From positions 1 through 64,000 of the forward strand of contig LUJR01000048.1 of NCBI GenBank assembly GCA_001689515.1: a DNA stretch of 64,000 nucleotides, in the 5' to 3' direction. Made by a program: the position numbers and the translations under genes. Under the pieces are notes generated by a model, which searched no databases, had not been told where the DNA came from, and was given only the letters and a program-made list of their open reading frames with translations. This DNA is from Bacteroidales bacterium M7 (GTDB lineage Bacteria > Bacteroidota > Bacteroidia > Bacteroidales > Muribaculaceae). This document shows, piece by piece, positions 42,705 to 50,886 of the stretch (positions are counted from its first letter, which is position 1; every line of letters starts with the position of its first letter).

Positions 42705-44414
42705 ATGAATAATAGGTTGAAGAATCCGGCGGTATGGATTCCGTTGACAGTTGCATTGGCATTTGTGGGCGGCATGTTGGCATCGCGTGGATTGCTTATC
42801 CAGGACAGATCAGGTGCTGGTAACAATAAATTAAATACGTTGCTCAACATCATAGGGCATGAGTATGTGGATGCTGTCGACACTGATTCGCTCATGGAGA
42901 CGATGTATCCCCAGCTGCTGTCGGGACTTGATCCGCACTCGGTATATATCAAGGCTGAGGATCTGGAGGCTGTCAACAGCGAGCTGGAGGGATCGTTCAG
43001 CGGAATTGGCATCACTTTCAATATGCTCAATGATTCCATCAATGTGCTCGAAGTATTGTCTGGCGGTCCTTCTGAAAAGGTCGGTCTGCTGGCAGGAGAC
43101 CGTATAGTCACCATTAATGATTCGGTAGTGGCTGGCAAGCACTGGTCCAATGAGAAAGTCATGTCATGGCTGCGCGGCGAAGCCGGCACGAAGGTTAAGC
43201 TTGGCATCCGTCGCTCTACGTCGGCAGATATTCTGCCGTTTGAAGTGACACGTGGACCTATACCGGTGACCTCTATAGATGCGTCATACCTGATTGATGA
43301 TGCTACCGGTTACATACGTGTCAACAAGTTTGGCCGCACTACTTATGACGAATTTTACACCGAAATGGTGAAGCTGCGACAGTATGGTGCCAAGAAGTTT
43401 GTGGTGGACCTGCGTGGCAACGGAGGCGGATTCATGGAGATGGCAGTGCTGATGGCTAATGAGTTCCTGCCTGCTGGGCAGCTTATAGTCGCTACCCACG
43501 GTCGTGATGAGTCGGCTGAATCCACCGCTGTCAGCGATGGAGGGGGCACCTTCCAGGATGCGGAGTTGACGGTGCTGCTTGATGAATTTTCGGCGAGTGC
43601 GAGCGAGATTTTTGCCGGTGCTATCCAGGATCATGACCGCGGACTCGTGGTGGGGCGCCGTTCGTTTGGCAAAGGACTTGTACAGCGACAGATGGAGCTG
43701 CCTGACGGTAGCGCGGTGCGACTCACTATAGCGCGTTATTATACGCCGTCGGGAAGGTGTATACAGAAGACATATGCCCATGGCGATAATGATGACTATG
43801 CGCGTGAAATACTTGATCGTTACAACTCTGGCGAGATATTTAATGGTGACAGCATCAAGCATGATGAGCACCTGATATTCAAGACTGATGCCGGACGTGT
43901 AGTCTATGGCGGTGGCGGCATCATGCCTGACATATTCGTGCCCAATGACACGGCTGAGATAACATCCTATTATCTCAATGTGCTCAACAAGGGGCTGTTG
44001 CAGAAGTTCTCCTTTGATTTTACTGACCGTCATCGTGCCGAGCTTAAGAATGCAGGTTCGGTAGATGCGATGCTTAAGGTGTTGCCGTCAGATGATGACC
44101 TGCTTGTGGAGTTTGCCGATTATGCGAAGGCTAATGGTGTAGCCCCCCGGTGGTATTACATAAACATTTCGCGCAAACTGATTGTTAGAGACTTGAAAGC
44201 CCTAATAGCTCGAGATGTATTCGGCACATCGGCTTTCTATAAAGTCAATAACCTTACAGACCCTACAGTAATCAGGGCGGTGCAGGAGATGCGACGGGGT
44301 GCCACTCGGTTTCCGGTCGGTGTTTCGACTGACAAACCTACCGCTCAATTCCTGTGGCGTAACGCTAATTATAGGATGATCCCATGGACAAACAATCTGT
44401 ACGCAGTAAGATAA
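42705..44414 (+). CDS. S41-family C-terminal processing peptidase
   Basis: 569 residues. An N-terminal anchor or uncleaved signal (about 9-30) leads to a periplasmic region with an N-terminal helical part, a PDZ domain (about 85-175, FSGIGITFNMLND...GGPSEKVGLLAGDRIVTIND) and the S41 catalytic domain. The nucleophile Ser lies in FSASASEIFAGAIQD and the Lys general base in FGKGLVQ. Such proteases degrade or trim periplasmic proteins from the C-terminus. The long C-terminal extension (about 400-569) is typical of Bacteroidetes members. Its 3' end overlaps the next gene by 31 bases. Confidence 0.9.
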   Translation: MNNRLKNPAVWIPLTVALAFVGGMLASRGLLIQDRSGAGNNKLNTLLNIIGHEYVDAVDTDSLMETMYPQLLSGLDPHSVYIKAEDLEAVNSELEGSFSGIGITFNMLNDSINVLEVLSGGPSEKVGLLAGDRIVTINDSVVAGKHWSNEKVMSWLRGEAGTKVKLGIRRSTSADILPFEVTRGPIPVTSIDASYLIDDATGYIRVNKFGRTTYDEFYTEMVKLRQYGAKKFVVDLRGNGGGFMEMAVLMANEFLPAGQLIVATHGRDESAESTAVSDGGGTFQDAELTVLLDEFSASASEIFAGAIQDHDRGLVVGRRSFGKGLVQRQMELPDGSAVRLTIARYYTPSGRCIQKTYAHGDNDDYAREILDRYNSGEIFNGDSIKHDEHLIFKTDAGRVVYGGGGIMPDIFVPNDTAEITSYYLNVLNKGLLQKFSFDFTDRHRAELKNAGSVDAMLKVLPSDDDLLVEFADYAKANGVAPRWYYINISRKLIVRDLKALIARDVFGTSAFYKVNNLTDPTVIRAVQEMRRGATRFPVGVSTDKPTAQFLWRNANYRMIPWTNNLYAVR

Positions 44415-44947
44415 GGGCTACCAAGGCTCTTCTTACAGCTCGTGAAAAGAAAGAAGCGGCTGAAAGTGTCTGGTCAATGCTGGAGCAGACGGCAGCCTTC
44501 ATGATGTCCGACCATATATTGATGTATCATTCACTGGCAGATGAACTTGACACGCATTGCCTGCTGGAGAAATGGTGCCGCTCCAAGAAATTTTATCTGC
44601 CTCGAGTCAACGGGGTCAACCTTGACATACTTCCGTTTGAGCCTGAATCGCTTGCAGAGGGGGCTTATCATATCATGGAGCCGTCAGGTCAGGATACCGT
44701 TCCGCTTTCTGCCATAGAGATGGTAATCGTTCCGGCGGTGGCTTATGATGTCAAGGGTAATCGTGTGGGCAGAGGCAAGGGCTTCTACGACAGACTGCTC
44801 GCTGACACCAAGGCTATGAAAATAGGTGTCGGCTATGACTTTCAGGTAGTCGATGAAATCGATTCCGAACCTCATGACGTGGGTGTAGATGTTGTCATCA
44901 CGGAATCCCGATGCTTAAGGATTACCCCCAAGAGCCGCCGCCTCTGA
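44384..44947 (+). CDS. 5-formyltetrahydrofolate cyclo-ligase
   Basis: 187 residues. Converts 5-formyl-THF to 5,10-methenyl-THF using ATP. The family motif NRVGRGKGFYDRLL lies at about 125-138 and the N-terminus MDKQSVRSKIRATKALLTAREK is typical. Its start codon lies inside the S41 protease gene (31-base overlap), so translation is probably coupled. It ends the operon; no strong terminator is seen before the tRNA-Ala promoter region. Confidence 0.92.
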   Translation: MDKQSVRSKIRATKALLTAREKKEAAESVWSMLEQTAAFMMSDHILMYHSLADELDTHCLLEKWCRSKKFYLPRVNGVNLDILPFEPESLAEGAYHIMEPSGQDTVPLSAIEMVIVPAVAYDVKGNRVGRGKGFYDRLLADTKAMKIGVGYDFQVVDEIDSEPHDVGVDVVITESRCLRITPKSRRL

Positions 44948-45025
44948 TTGCACCACATAAAATTATAAGACTTATCCGACTTATAAGATTTATAAGCTTT
45001 CCTCATCAAAAAAACACTGGAAATA

Positions 45026-45058
45026 TTTGGCGGCAATTGCATAAAATCACTATATTTG
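45026..45058 (+). promoter_or_regulatory. Promoter of tRNA-Ala
   Basis: TTTG (45026-45029), 21-base spacer, TATATTTG (45051-45058). The tRNA begins 51 bases downstream. Confidence 0.6.
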
Positions 45059-45108
45059 CAGTGTCCAAAGCGAAACGCTTATAATTATAGCAGTTTTCGG
45101 CTATTTAA

Positions 45109-45182
45109 GGGGTATTAGCTCATCTGGCTAGAGCGCGACACTGGCAGTGTCGAGGTGAGCGGTTCGAGTCCGCTATACTCCA
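45109..45182 (+). tRNA. tRNA-Ala(GGC)
   Basis: Acceptor GGGGTAT pairs with ATACTCC (one G-T). The anticodon stem CGACA/TGTCG holds the loop CTGGCAG, giving anticodon GGC (Ala, GCC). The T-arm is GGTTCGAGTC-type. Discriminator A; CCA not encoded. Confidence 0.95.
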
Positions 45183-45323
45183 CATCTCCCCAAATCATCC
45201 CCCCCTAATTTATGGCATAAAAATCGCATCTCTCTCTGCTGAGAGGATGGCGGCTGTAATTGTATGATTGTGGACAGGATTTTCTGGAGATGGCTGTTGC
45301 GTAAATTCCGACAGCGTCAATTT

Positions 45324-45333
45324 CCCCCCCCCC
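45324..45333 (+). repeat. C10 homopolymer tract in the rho leader
   Basis: Ten consecutive C residues, with a C7 run about 120 bases earlier (near 45199-45205). Both lie between tRNA-Ala and the rho start codon. Such tracts are prone to slippage. Confidence 0.8.
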
Positions 45334-45440
45334 TCTCTATTTCAATTTCGTTTGACGTGTTTATGCCAGGACTTGTTCCTGTCGCAATGCTCTTATTTGA
45401 GGGAGATTTATATTCTCTGAACACACCTCCTTTATTTTAT

Positions 45441-47492
45441 ATGTATAATATTGCTGATCTTAATGCGATGTCTGATGATGAACTCATCAAGATCGCTGAA
45501 ACCATGGGAATGAAAAAAGTTGACCTCACCGACAAGGATGAAGTCATCTATGGAATTCTTGACCAACAAGCCATTAATCATGCTACCTCTGCCACTGAGC
45601 GCCAGCGGCAGCCCAAGCAAAACAATAATAATGCCGACCAAGCGTCTGCCCAGGATGCGCCACGCAAGCGCGGACGCAAACCCAAGTCTGTCACCATGCA
45701 GCCTGAAGCAGCAGATGCAGCTGCGGTAGATGCTCCTGTAGAGTTGTCTGACGCAGATACTTCTGCCGCCCCCGCAGCTCCAACTCCTAAGAAACGTGGT
45801 CGTAAATCCAATGCTCAGAAAGCAGCTGAAGCGGCTGAAGCTGCGCGTTTGGCAGCTGAGCAGCAAAGTCAAGCTCCTGAGGTTCAGCCGTTGGACGATC
45901 CGGCAGAAGCTGTCGTCTTGCCTGCCGTAGTTTCTCAGGCTCTCCCGGACGCAACTTTAACTAACCATCCGGCAGAGCAACCGAAGATGGTGTTTACTCC
46001 CCGTCGCAACGCAGCTCCTCAGCCTGCGCCTGCCGACAATGAAGCGCAGTCACAAGCGCCCACTCCTAAAGTATTTACGCCGCGTCAGAATAATAATGGC
46101 GGCGAACAGTCTAATGACGCAGCCAATTCGCTTGTGAGCTTTTTCCCTGCCGTCTCCGGTCGCAGTTTCATGCCTCGCCAGCAGCGCGAGCGCAATAATA
46201 ATCAGAATCCCGACAACAACAAGCCCCAGGCTCAGCCGCAAAATGTCAAGATGGCACCTGTGGTTATAGCGGAGCCTGGACAGAAGATACCCAATCAGCC
46301 TAACCAGCCCCAGGGCAAAGGCAAGAAAAACAAAAACAACCGCTTGCAGCAGGTCAAGGATACTCCATATGACTTCGCTGATCTGATAGAAGCGACAGGT
46401 GTGCTTGAAATCGTCCCCGAAGGTCACGGTTTCCTTCGCTCAAGCGATTATAACTATATGCCGTCACCCGATGATATCCTTGTCAGCCAGCAGCAACTCA
46501 AGCAATACGCACTGAAAAACGGTGATGTCGTGGAGGCTACTATACGGCCGCCCAAGGAGGGTGAGAAATATTTCCCCCTGACAGGTGTGAAGCGAATCAA
46601 TGGCCGCACTCCCGAATTTATACGTGATAGGGTCAACTTCGAACACTTGACACCTCTTTTCCCCAATGAGAAATTTGACCTCACCTCCGGCAGGTCTAGC
46701 AACATATCCACCCGAGTCGTCGATATGTTCTCGCCGATAGGCAAGGGTCAGAGAGGTCTGATAGTCGCACCGCCCAAGACAGGTAAGACCATACTGCTTA
46801 AGGATATAGCGAATGCTATTGCCGAAAACCACCCCGAGACATACATCATGATTCTCCTCATTGACGAACGTCCGGAGGAAGTCACCGATATGCGTCGCAG
46901 TGTCAATGCCGAGGTTATCGCCTCTACATTTGACGAGCCTGCTGATCACCATGTCCGCATCGCCGGCATAGTGCTTGACAAGGCAAAACGCATGGTAGAG
47001 TGTGGTCACGATGTGGTCATACTTCTTGACTCCATCACTCGACTGGCACGCGCATACAATACATGTGCCCCCGCTTCTGGAAAGATTCTTTCAGGTGGCG
47101 TGGATGCCAATGCGCTCCAGAAACCAAAACGCTTCTTCGGAGCTGCCCGCAACATAGAAAACGGAGGCTCGCTGACTATCATCGCCACCGCTCTTACCGA
47201 GACCAGTTCAAAGATGGACGAAGTCATATTCGAGGAGTTCAAGGGCACTGGCAACATGGAGCTCCAGCTTGACCGCAAGCTCAGCAACAAGCGTATTTTC
47301 CCTGCTGTCGATATCATGGCTTCAAGCACTCGTCGTGATGACCTGTTGCTGCGTACCGAAACGCTCAACCGCATGTGGATTCTGCGCCGCTTCCTCAGTG
47401 ACCGCAACAGCATCGAGTCGATGGAATTCATCAGAGACCGCATGGAACGCACTTCTGACAACGACGAACTGTTGCGCACCATGGGTGACTGA
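45441..47492 (+). CDS. rho: Transcription termination factor Rho with long disordered insertion
   Basis: 683 residues, against about 420 in E. coli. The N-terminal Rho domain starts MYNIADLNAMSDDELIKIAE. Residues about 50-310 are a low-complexity insertion rich in Ala, Pro, Gln and Asn with two AT-hook-like basic patches (RKRGRKPKS and KKRGRKSNA). The RNA-binding core follows (YDFADLIEATGVLEI...GFLRSSDYNYMPSPDDI), then the ATPase with Walker A APPKTGKT (about 444-451) and Walker B VILLDSITR. Bacteroides Rho insertions of this type have been reported to drive phase separation in the gut. An open frame extends 59 codons upstream to 45264 but lacks Rho similarity and encodes the C10 tract. Confidence 0.95.
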   Translation: MYNIADLNAMSDDELIKIAETMGMKKVDLTDKDEVIYGILDQQAINHATSATERQRQPKQNNNNADQASAQDAPRKRGRKPKSVTMQPEAADAAAVDAPVELSDADTSAAPAAPTPKKRGRKSNAQKAAEAAEAARLAAEQQSQAPEVQPLDDPAEAVVLPAVVSQALPDATLTNHPAEQPKMVFTPRRNAAPQPAPADNEAQSQAPTPKVFTPRQNNNGGEQSNDAANSLVSFFPAVSGRSFMPRQQRERNNNQNPDNNKPQAQPQNVKMAPVVIAEPGQKIPNQPNQPQGKGKKNKNNRLQQVKDTPYDFADLIEATGVLEIVPEGHGFLRSSDYNYMPSPDDILVSQQQLKQYALKNGDVVEATIRPPKEGEKYFPLTGVKRINGRTPEFIRDRVNFEHLTPLFPNEKFDLTSGRSSNISTRVVDMFSPIGKGQRGLIVAPPKTGKTILLKDIANAIAENHPETYIMILLIDERPEEVTDMRRSVNAEVIASTFDEPADHHVRIAGIVLDKAKRMVECGHDVVILLDSITRLARAYNTCAPASGKILSGGVDANALQKPKRFFGAARNIENGGSLTIIATALTETSSKMDEVIFEEFKGTGNMELQLDRKLSNKRIFPAVDIMASSTRRDDLLLRTETLNRMWILRRFLSDRNSIESMEFIRDRMERTSDNDELLRTMGD

Positions 47493-47535
47493 TGTGCGCC
47501 TTCCCTTGTCGGTCAATCATTTCTTTAATCTTGCC

Positions 47536-48225
47536 ATGCGAAACGGAAAACTTTATTTTAAATACGGCACCATGGGGTCTGCAAAGACCGCCATGCTGCT
47601 GACCACAGCTTATAATTTTGAGGAGCGAGGCATGGATTATCTGTGCCTCAAACCTGTTATTGACACACGTGATGAGCGTAATGTGATCCGTTCGCGGATA
47701 GGCATAGAGCGTGAGTGCATGTGGATCTATCCTGAGACGAATCTCTACGATCTGCTCCGGGAGGTTTTCCGTGAGCGTGGACGTATTATTGAATGGATAT
47801 TGATTGACGAGGCGCAGTTTCTTGTCGCATATCAGATTGACCAGCTCGCCCGCATTGTAGATGACTATGGGGTGAATGTCATGTGCTATGGTCTGCGCAC
47901 CGATTTCCAGAGCCATCTGTTTGAGGGTTCGCGGAGGCTGTTTGAGATAGCCGACTCCATAGAGGAGATCAAAAGCACCTGCAATTGCGGACGCAAAACC
48001 ATCATCAATGCTCGCTTTGATGCCAATGGCGATTTTGTGGAGGAGGGTCCCAAAGTGGAAATAGGTGGTGATGAACGTTATATGGCGGTGTGCCGCAAAT
48101 GTTGGCGCAACAAGCGCATCGAGCAGGCGGAGCGCGCCATGCTCCCTCTTGATAATCTTGACGGTGACCCGTCATCTGACCATGATGCCGCTCTTGATGC
48201 CGCTCTCAGCCATCAGGATTACTGA
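47536..48225 (+). CDS. tdk: Thymidine kinase
   Basis: 229 residues. Phosphorylates thymidine for dTTP salvage. The P-loop is GTMGSAKT (about 10-17), the Walker B/DEAQ motif is LIDEAQF, and the lasso zinc-finger cysteines appear as CNCG and CRKC. It is a type II (TK1-like) enzyme. The start at 47536 is fixed by the MRNGKLYFKYGTMGS N-terminus; the open frame reaching further upstream runs inside rho in another frame. It follows rho by 43 bases. The C-terminal 25 residues are acidic and Asp/Ala-rich, unusual but probably just a tail. Confidence 0.93.
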   Translation: MRNGKLYFKYGTMGSAKTAMLLTTAYNFEERGMDYLCLKPVIDTRDERNVIRSRIGIERECMWIYPETNLYDLLREVFRERGRIIEWILIDEAQFLVAYQIDQLARIVDDYGVNVMCYGLRTDFQSHLFEGSRRLFEIADSIEEIKSTCNCGRKTIINARFDANGDFVEEGPKVEIGGDERYMAVCRKCWRNKRIEQAERAMLPLDNLDGDPSSDHDAALDAALSHQDY

Positions 48226-48263
48226 TGAAGGGGGGTGTTGCAGAACTGGAAATTCCTCAACCA

Positions 48264-48352
48264 GTAGGGACATGCCATGGCATGTCAGCCCGATTTGGAG
48301 GGTTCAAAACGCCATGTTTTACATGATCAGACATGCCATGGCATGTCCCTAC
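48264..48352. repeat. REPIN-like inverted doublet
   Basis: GTAGGGACATGCCATGGCATGTC at 48264-48286 and its exact inverted copy at 48330-48352, 43 bases apart. It lies between tdk and the DUF3108 gene. Confidence 0.9.
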
Positions 48353-48468
48353 AAGTTTTAGCGTGATTTTGGGAGTGCTGCAACAAACACTAAATTTTTA
48401 GCTCCGTAGTTAAACCATCGTATGCTTTGGTTTGTCTATTATTAAACATCCGACTAAAATTCATCACG

Positions 48469-49227
48469 ATGAGAAAGATAACTACTCTGGTCATTGCGCT
48501 GGTTATGGCGATGACATCGATGGCTGGATTGGCAGCCACCAATTTCCAGGACGAAGTGCTCAACTATAAAGTCATGTACAAATGGGGATTCATCTCCAAG
48601 GTCGCTGGATATGCCACTCTGCATCTTAAGACTTCTCCTACGGTATATGAGGCTGAACTGACAGCCCGCTCTGCCAAATGGGCTGACAAGCTGTATGCCC
48701 TACGTGACACTTTGTACACTACCATGTCACCCGCGACATTGCTGCCCGATAAATATGTCTACATAGCTCATGAAAACGGCACCTATAAGTATGATGTCGT
48801 CAAGTTCAGTCATGTTGGCAATCAGTTTACAGGACTTGCCACCCGTAAATACCGCAACAAGAAAGGTGAATGGAGCGAAGATTCTAAGACTCTTACCGCT
48901 ACTGGTCCGTCTGTTGACCTTCTGAGCATGTTCTTCTATGTCAGAGGCATTGATTTTCCGCGCATGAGGATAGGATCATCGGTCAAACTCAACTGTTTTT
49001 CGGGCAAGAAAACCGAAGTGCTCACTGTCACATACAACGGTACTCAGAAAATCACCGTCAACGACAAGGAATATCTCGCCTATTGCGTAGGCTTCACATT
49101 CACGCGTGACGGCAAGACCTCTTCTGCACCCATCAATGCCTGGATCACTGCCAACAGCCAGCGCCTCCCTCTCCAGGTTGAAGGCCAGCTCCCCGTAGGC
49201 AAAATCCGGTGCGTCCTCGCCGACTGA
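48469..49227 (+). CDS. DUF3108 domain protein, secreted
   Basis: 252 residues with a signal peptide about 1-23 (MRKITTLVIALVMAMTSMAGLAA). The mature protein fits DUF3108: NYKVMYKWGFISKVAGYATLHL near the start, an AHENGTYKYDVVKFSH central stretch and an NAWITANSQRLPLQVEGQLPVGKIRCVL end. The fold is probably a beta-rich lipocalin-like structure in the periplasm; function unknown. An ATG 14 codons upstream would spoil the signal peptide. It is followed by a hairpin and the tRNA-Val cluster. Confidence 0.8.
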   Translation: MRKITTLVIALVMAMTSMAGLAATNFQDEVLNYKVMYKWGFISKVAGYATLHLKTSPTVYEAELTARSAKWADKLYALRDTLYTTMSPATLLPDKYVYIAHENGTYKYDVVKFSHVGNQFTGLATRKYRNKKGEWSEDSKTLTATGPSVDLLSMFFYVRGIDFPRMRIGSSVKLNCFSGKKTEVLTVTYNGTQKITVNDKEYLAYCVGFTFTRDGKTSSAPINAWITANSQRLPLQVEGQLPVGKIRCVLAD

Positions 49228-49235
49228 CCTCAGCT

Positions 49236-49271
49236 AAGGACCTTAAAGACCTTAAAGTCTTTAAGGTCCTT
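49236..49271 (+). terminator. Hairpin after the DUF3108 gene
   Basis: A 15-bp perfect stem, AAGGACCTTAAAGAC with GTCTTTAAGGTCCTT and a six-base loop. The tail is only weakly T-rich. The stem is built from repeats of CCTTAAAG. Confidence 0.55.
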
Positions 49272-49325
49272 AAGGTTCTCCAAACTAAAATTTTTCGCCT
49301 CTTGGATAAAAAATCCCCCAAAGAT

Positions 49326-49356
49326 TTTGGATTTGTTAAAAATAGTCGTACCTTTG
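49326..49356 (+). promoter_or_regulatory. Promoter of the tRNA-Val cluster
   Basis: TTTG (49326-49329), 19-base spacer, TACCTTTG (49349-49356). The first tRNA begins 21 bases downstream. Confidence 0.65.
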
Positions 49357-49376
49357 CATCGCTTTACCAAAGAAAC

Positions 49377-49451
49377 GGGCGCTTAGCTCAGCTGGTTCAG
49401 AGCGTCTGCCTTACAAGCAGAGGGTCGGGGGTTCGAATCCCTCAGCGCCCA
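49377..49451 (+). tRNA. tRNA-Val(TAC), copy 1
   Basis: Acceptor GGGCGCT pairs with AGCGCCC. The anticodon stem TCTGC/GCAGA holds CTTACAA, anticodon TAC (Val). The T-arm is CGGGGGTTCGAATCCCTC-type. ACCA follows the acceptor, so CCA is encoded or present by chance. Confidence 0.95.
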
Positions 49452-49486
49452 CCAACCGTTTCTCATACTCCTCATATCTTGAATGA

Positions 49487-49561
49487 GGGCGCTTAGCTCA
49501 GCTGGTTCAGAGCGTCTGCCTTACAAGCAGAGGGTCGGGGGTTCGAATCCCTCAGCGCCCA
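49487..49561 (+). tRNA. tRNA-Val(TAC), copy 2
   Basis: Identical to copy 1 over its whole length, 35 bases downstream. ACCA also follows the acceptor. Confidence 0.95.
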
Positions 49562-49653
49562 CCAAACTAATGAGAGACTTCATCTGAAGAGTCAGATGAC
49601 ACAGCCGAAATATCAGGCTGGAAGTCATGACATACTCCTCATGCCTTGAATGA

Positions 49654-49728
49654 GGGCGCTTAGCTCAGCTGGTTCAGAGCGTCTGCCTTACAAGCAGAGG
49701 GTCGGGGGTTCGAATCCCTCAGCGCCCA
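49654..49728 (+). tRNA. tRNA-Val(TAC), copy 3
   Basis: Identical to copies 1 and 2, but followed by ACAC, so no CCA is encoded. The 25 bases before it (ACTCCTCAT..CTTGAATGA) repeat those before copy 2, showing tandem duplication. Confidence 0.95.
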
Positions 49729-49748
49729 CACATCCCAAACAACGAGAG

Positions 49749-49784
49749 TCGCAGTTTCCTGAATTGCCAGGAGGCTGCGATTTG
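49749..49784 (+). terminator. Terminator of the tRNA-Val cluster
   Basis: A stem of about 13 bp, TCGCAGTTTCCTG with CAGGAGGCTGCGA (two G-T pairs) and a six-base loop, followed by TTTGCTTT. Confidence 0.65.
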
Positions 49785-49801
49785 CTTTATAATTATCTAT
49801 T

Positions 49802-50176
49802 ATGAATCCCTGGATAACGGTACTTCTTCTTGTCATATCCAACACATTCATGACCATAGCCTGGTATGGGCAGCTGAAACTTGAAGAGATGAAGGTCATA
49901 GGCAGCAACACGCCTATGATGTGGATCATACTTGGATCGTGGGGAATTGCCCTGCTTGAATACACATTTATGGTTCCAGCCAACCGCTATGGTTTTCTTG
50001 CTAATGGCGGTTCTTTCAATCTGCTTCAGCTTAAGGTCATACAGGAAGTGATATCGCTTTCGGTATTCACGGTGTTTGTGATGTTGCTGTTTAAGGGGCA
50101 GCAGCTTCACTGGAATCATTTTGTAGCCTTCTTTTTGCTGATTCTCGCGGTATATTTTATCTTCCTTGACAATTAA
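49802..50176 (+). CDS. DMT-family small membrane protein (DUF486)
   Basis: 124 residues with four transmembrane helices (about 4-22, 40-60, 74-96 and 103-121). The motifs NTFMTIAWYGQLK and EYTFMVPANRYG...LKVIQEV are typical of DUF486, a small branch of the drug/metabolite transporter superfamily. A transport role is inferred from the fold only. It lies between the tRNA-Val cluster and recR, which starts 11 bases after its stop, so the two are probably cotranscribed. Confidence 0.85.
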   Translation: MNPWITVLLLVISNTFMTIAWYGQLKLEEMKVIGSNTPMMWIILGSWGIALLEYTFMVPANRYGFLANGGSFNLLQLKVIQEVISLSVFTVFVMLLFKGQQLHWNHFVAFFLLILAVYFIFLDN

Positions 50177-50187
50177 TCTGCCCTCCG

Positions 50188-50799
50188 ATGCAACAGGAAA
50201 TCAATTCCATACTGCTTGACAATGCCGTCAATGCTCTCGCACAGTTGCCTGGCATAGGCAAGAAGACTGCTTTGCGTCTGGCTCTGCATATTCTCCGGCG
50301 TGATGAGGCGGAAGGGGTGGCTATCGGACAGGCGTTGATAAATCTGCGCCGCGGCATCAGATATTGCAGGGTATGCCATAATATCTCTGACGAGGAGGTG
50401 TGTGGCATATGTTCCGATGATACCCGCGACCGCTCCAAGGTATGTGTGGTCGAGTCGATAAAGGATGTGATAAATATAGAGGCTACCCGTCAGTTCTCGG
50501 GGCTTTATCACGTGCTTGGAGGTGTCATATCACCAATGGACGGCATAGGTCCTGATGCTCTTGAGATAAGTTCGCTGATCGAGCGTGTAGGCAAGGGAGA
50601 TATCAGCGAAGTCATACTTGCTTTGGGAGCCACGATGGAGGGCGAGACCACCAGTTTCTATCTGTATCGCAAATTACGTCCGAGCGGCGTGGAGATAACC
50701 CAGCTTGCACGCGGAGTGGCGATAGGCAATGACCTCGAATATACCGATGAGGTGACTTTGGGGCGTTCGATTCTCAATCGCATGCCATTTAAAGGTTAG
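50188..50799 (+). CDS. recR: Recombination protein RecR
   Basis: 203 residues. Acts with RecO/RecF in loading RecA at gaps. The helix-hairpin-helix LPGIGKKTALRLA lies at about 20-32, the zinc finger CRVCHN...CGIC at about 60-76, and the Toprim domain begins VCVVESIKDV with LGG and LALGATMEGETT further on. The start at 50188 gives the usual N-terminus. It follows the DUF486 gene by 11 bases. Confidence 0.94.
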   Translation: MQQEINSILLDNAVNALAQLPGIGKKTALRLALHILRRDEAEGVAIGQALINLRRGIRYCRVCHNISDEEVCGICSDDTRDRSKVCVVESIKDVINIEATRQFSGLYHVLGGVISPMDGIGPDALEISSLIERVGKGDISEVILALGATMEGETTSFYLYRKLRPSGVEITQLARGVAIGNDLEYTDEVTLGRSILNRMPFKG

Positions 50800-50838
50800 A
50801 CGTTGCCATAGACGAACAAATAGGCGTGACCGTGCGTT

Positions 50839-50876
50839 GTTAGTATTGTAAGTATTAAAAGAATTACAATTCTAAC
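50839..50876. promoter_or_regulatory. Inverted repeat upstream of rubrerythrin
   Basis: GTTAGTATTGTAA (50839-50851) and TTACAATTCTAAC (50864-50876) are inverted copies with one mismatch, 12 bases apart, ending ten bases before the start codon. The ATTGTAA/TTACAAT core loosely recalls PerR-type boxes. It may be an operator or an mRNA hairpin covering the ribosome binding site. Confidence 0.4.
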
Positions 50877-50886
50877 TGTTATAACT

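Noticed and set aside
45264..45440. 59-codon N-terminal extension of Rho
   Set aside because: It encodes the C10 tract, shows no Rho similarity, and a normal Rho start (MYNIADLNAMSDDE) follows.
47269..47535. 89-codon N-terminal extension of thymidine kinase
   Set aside because: It lies inside rho in another frame; the family N-terminus begins at 47536.
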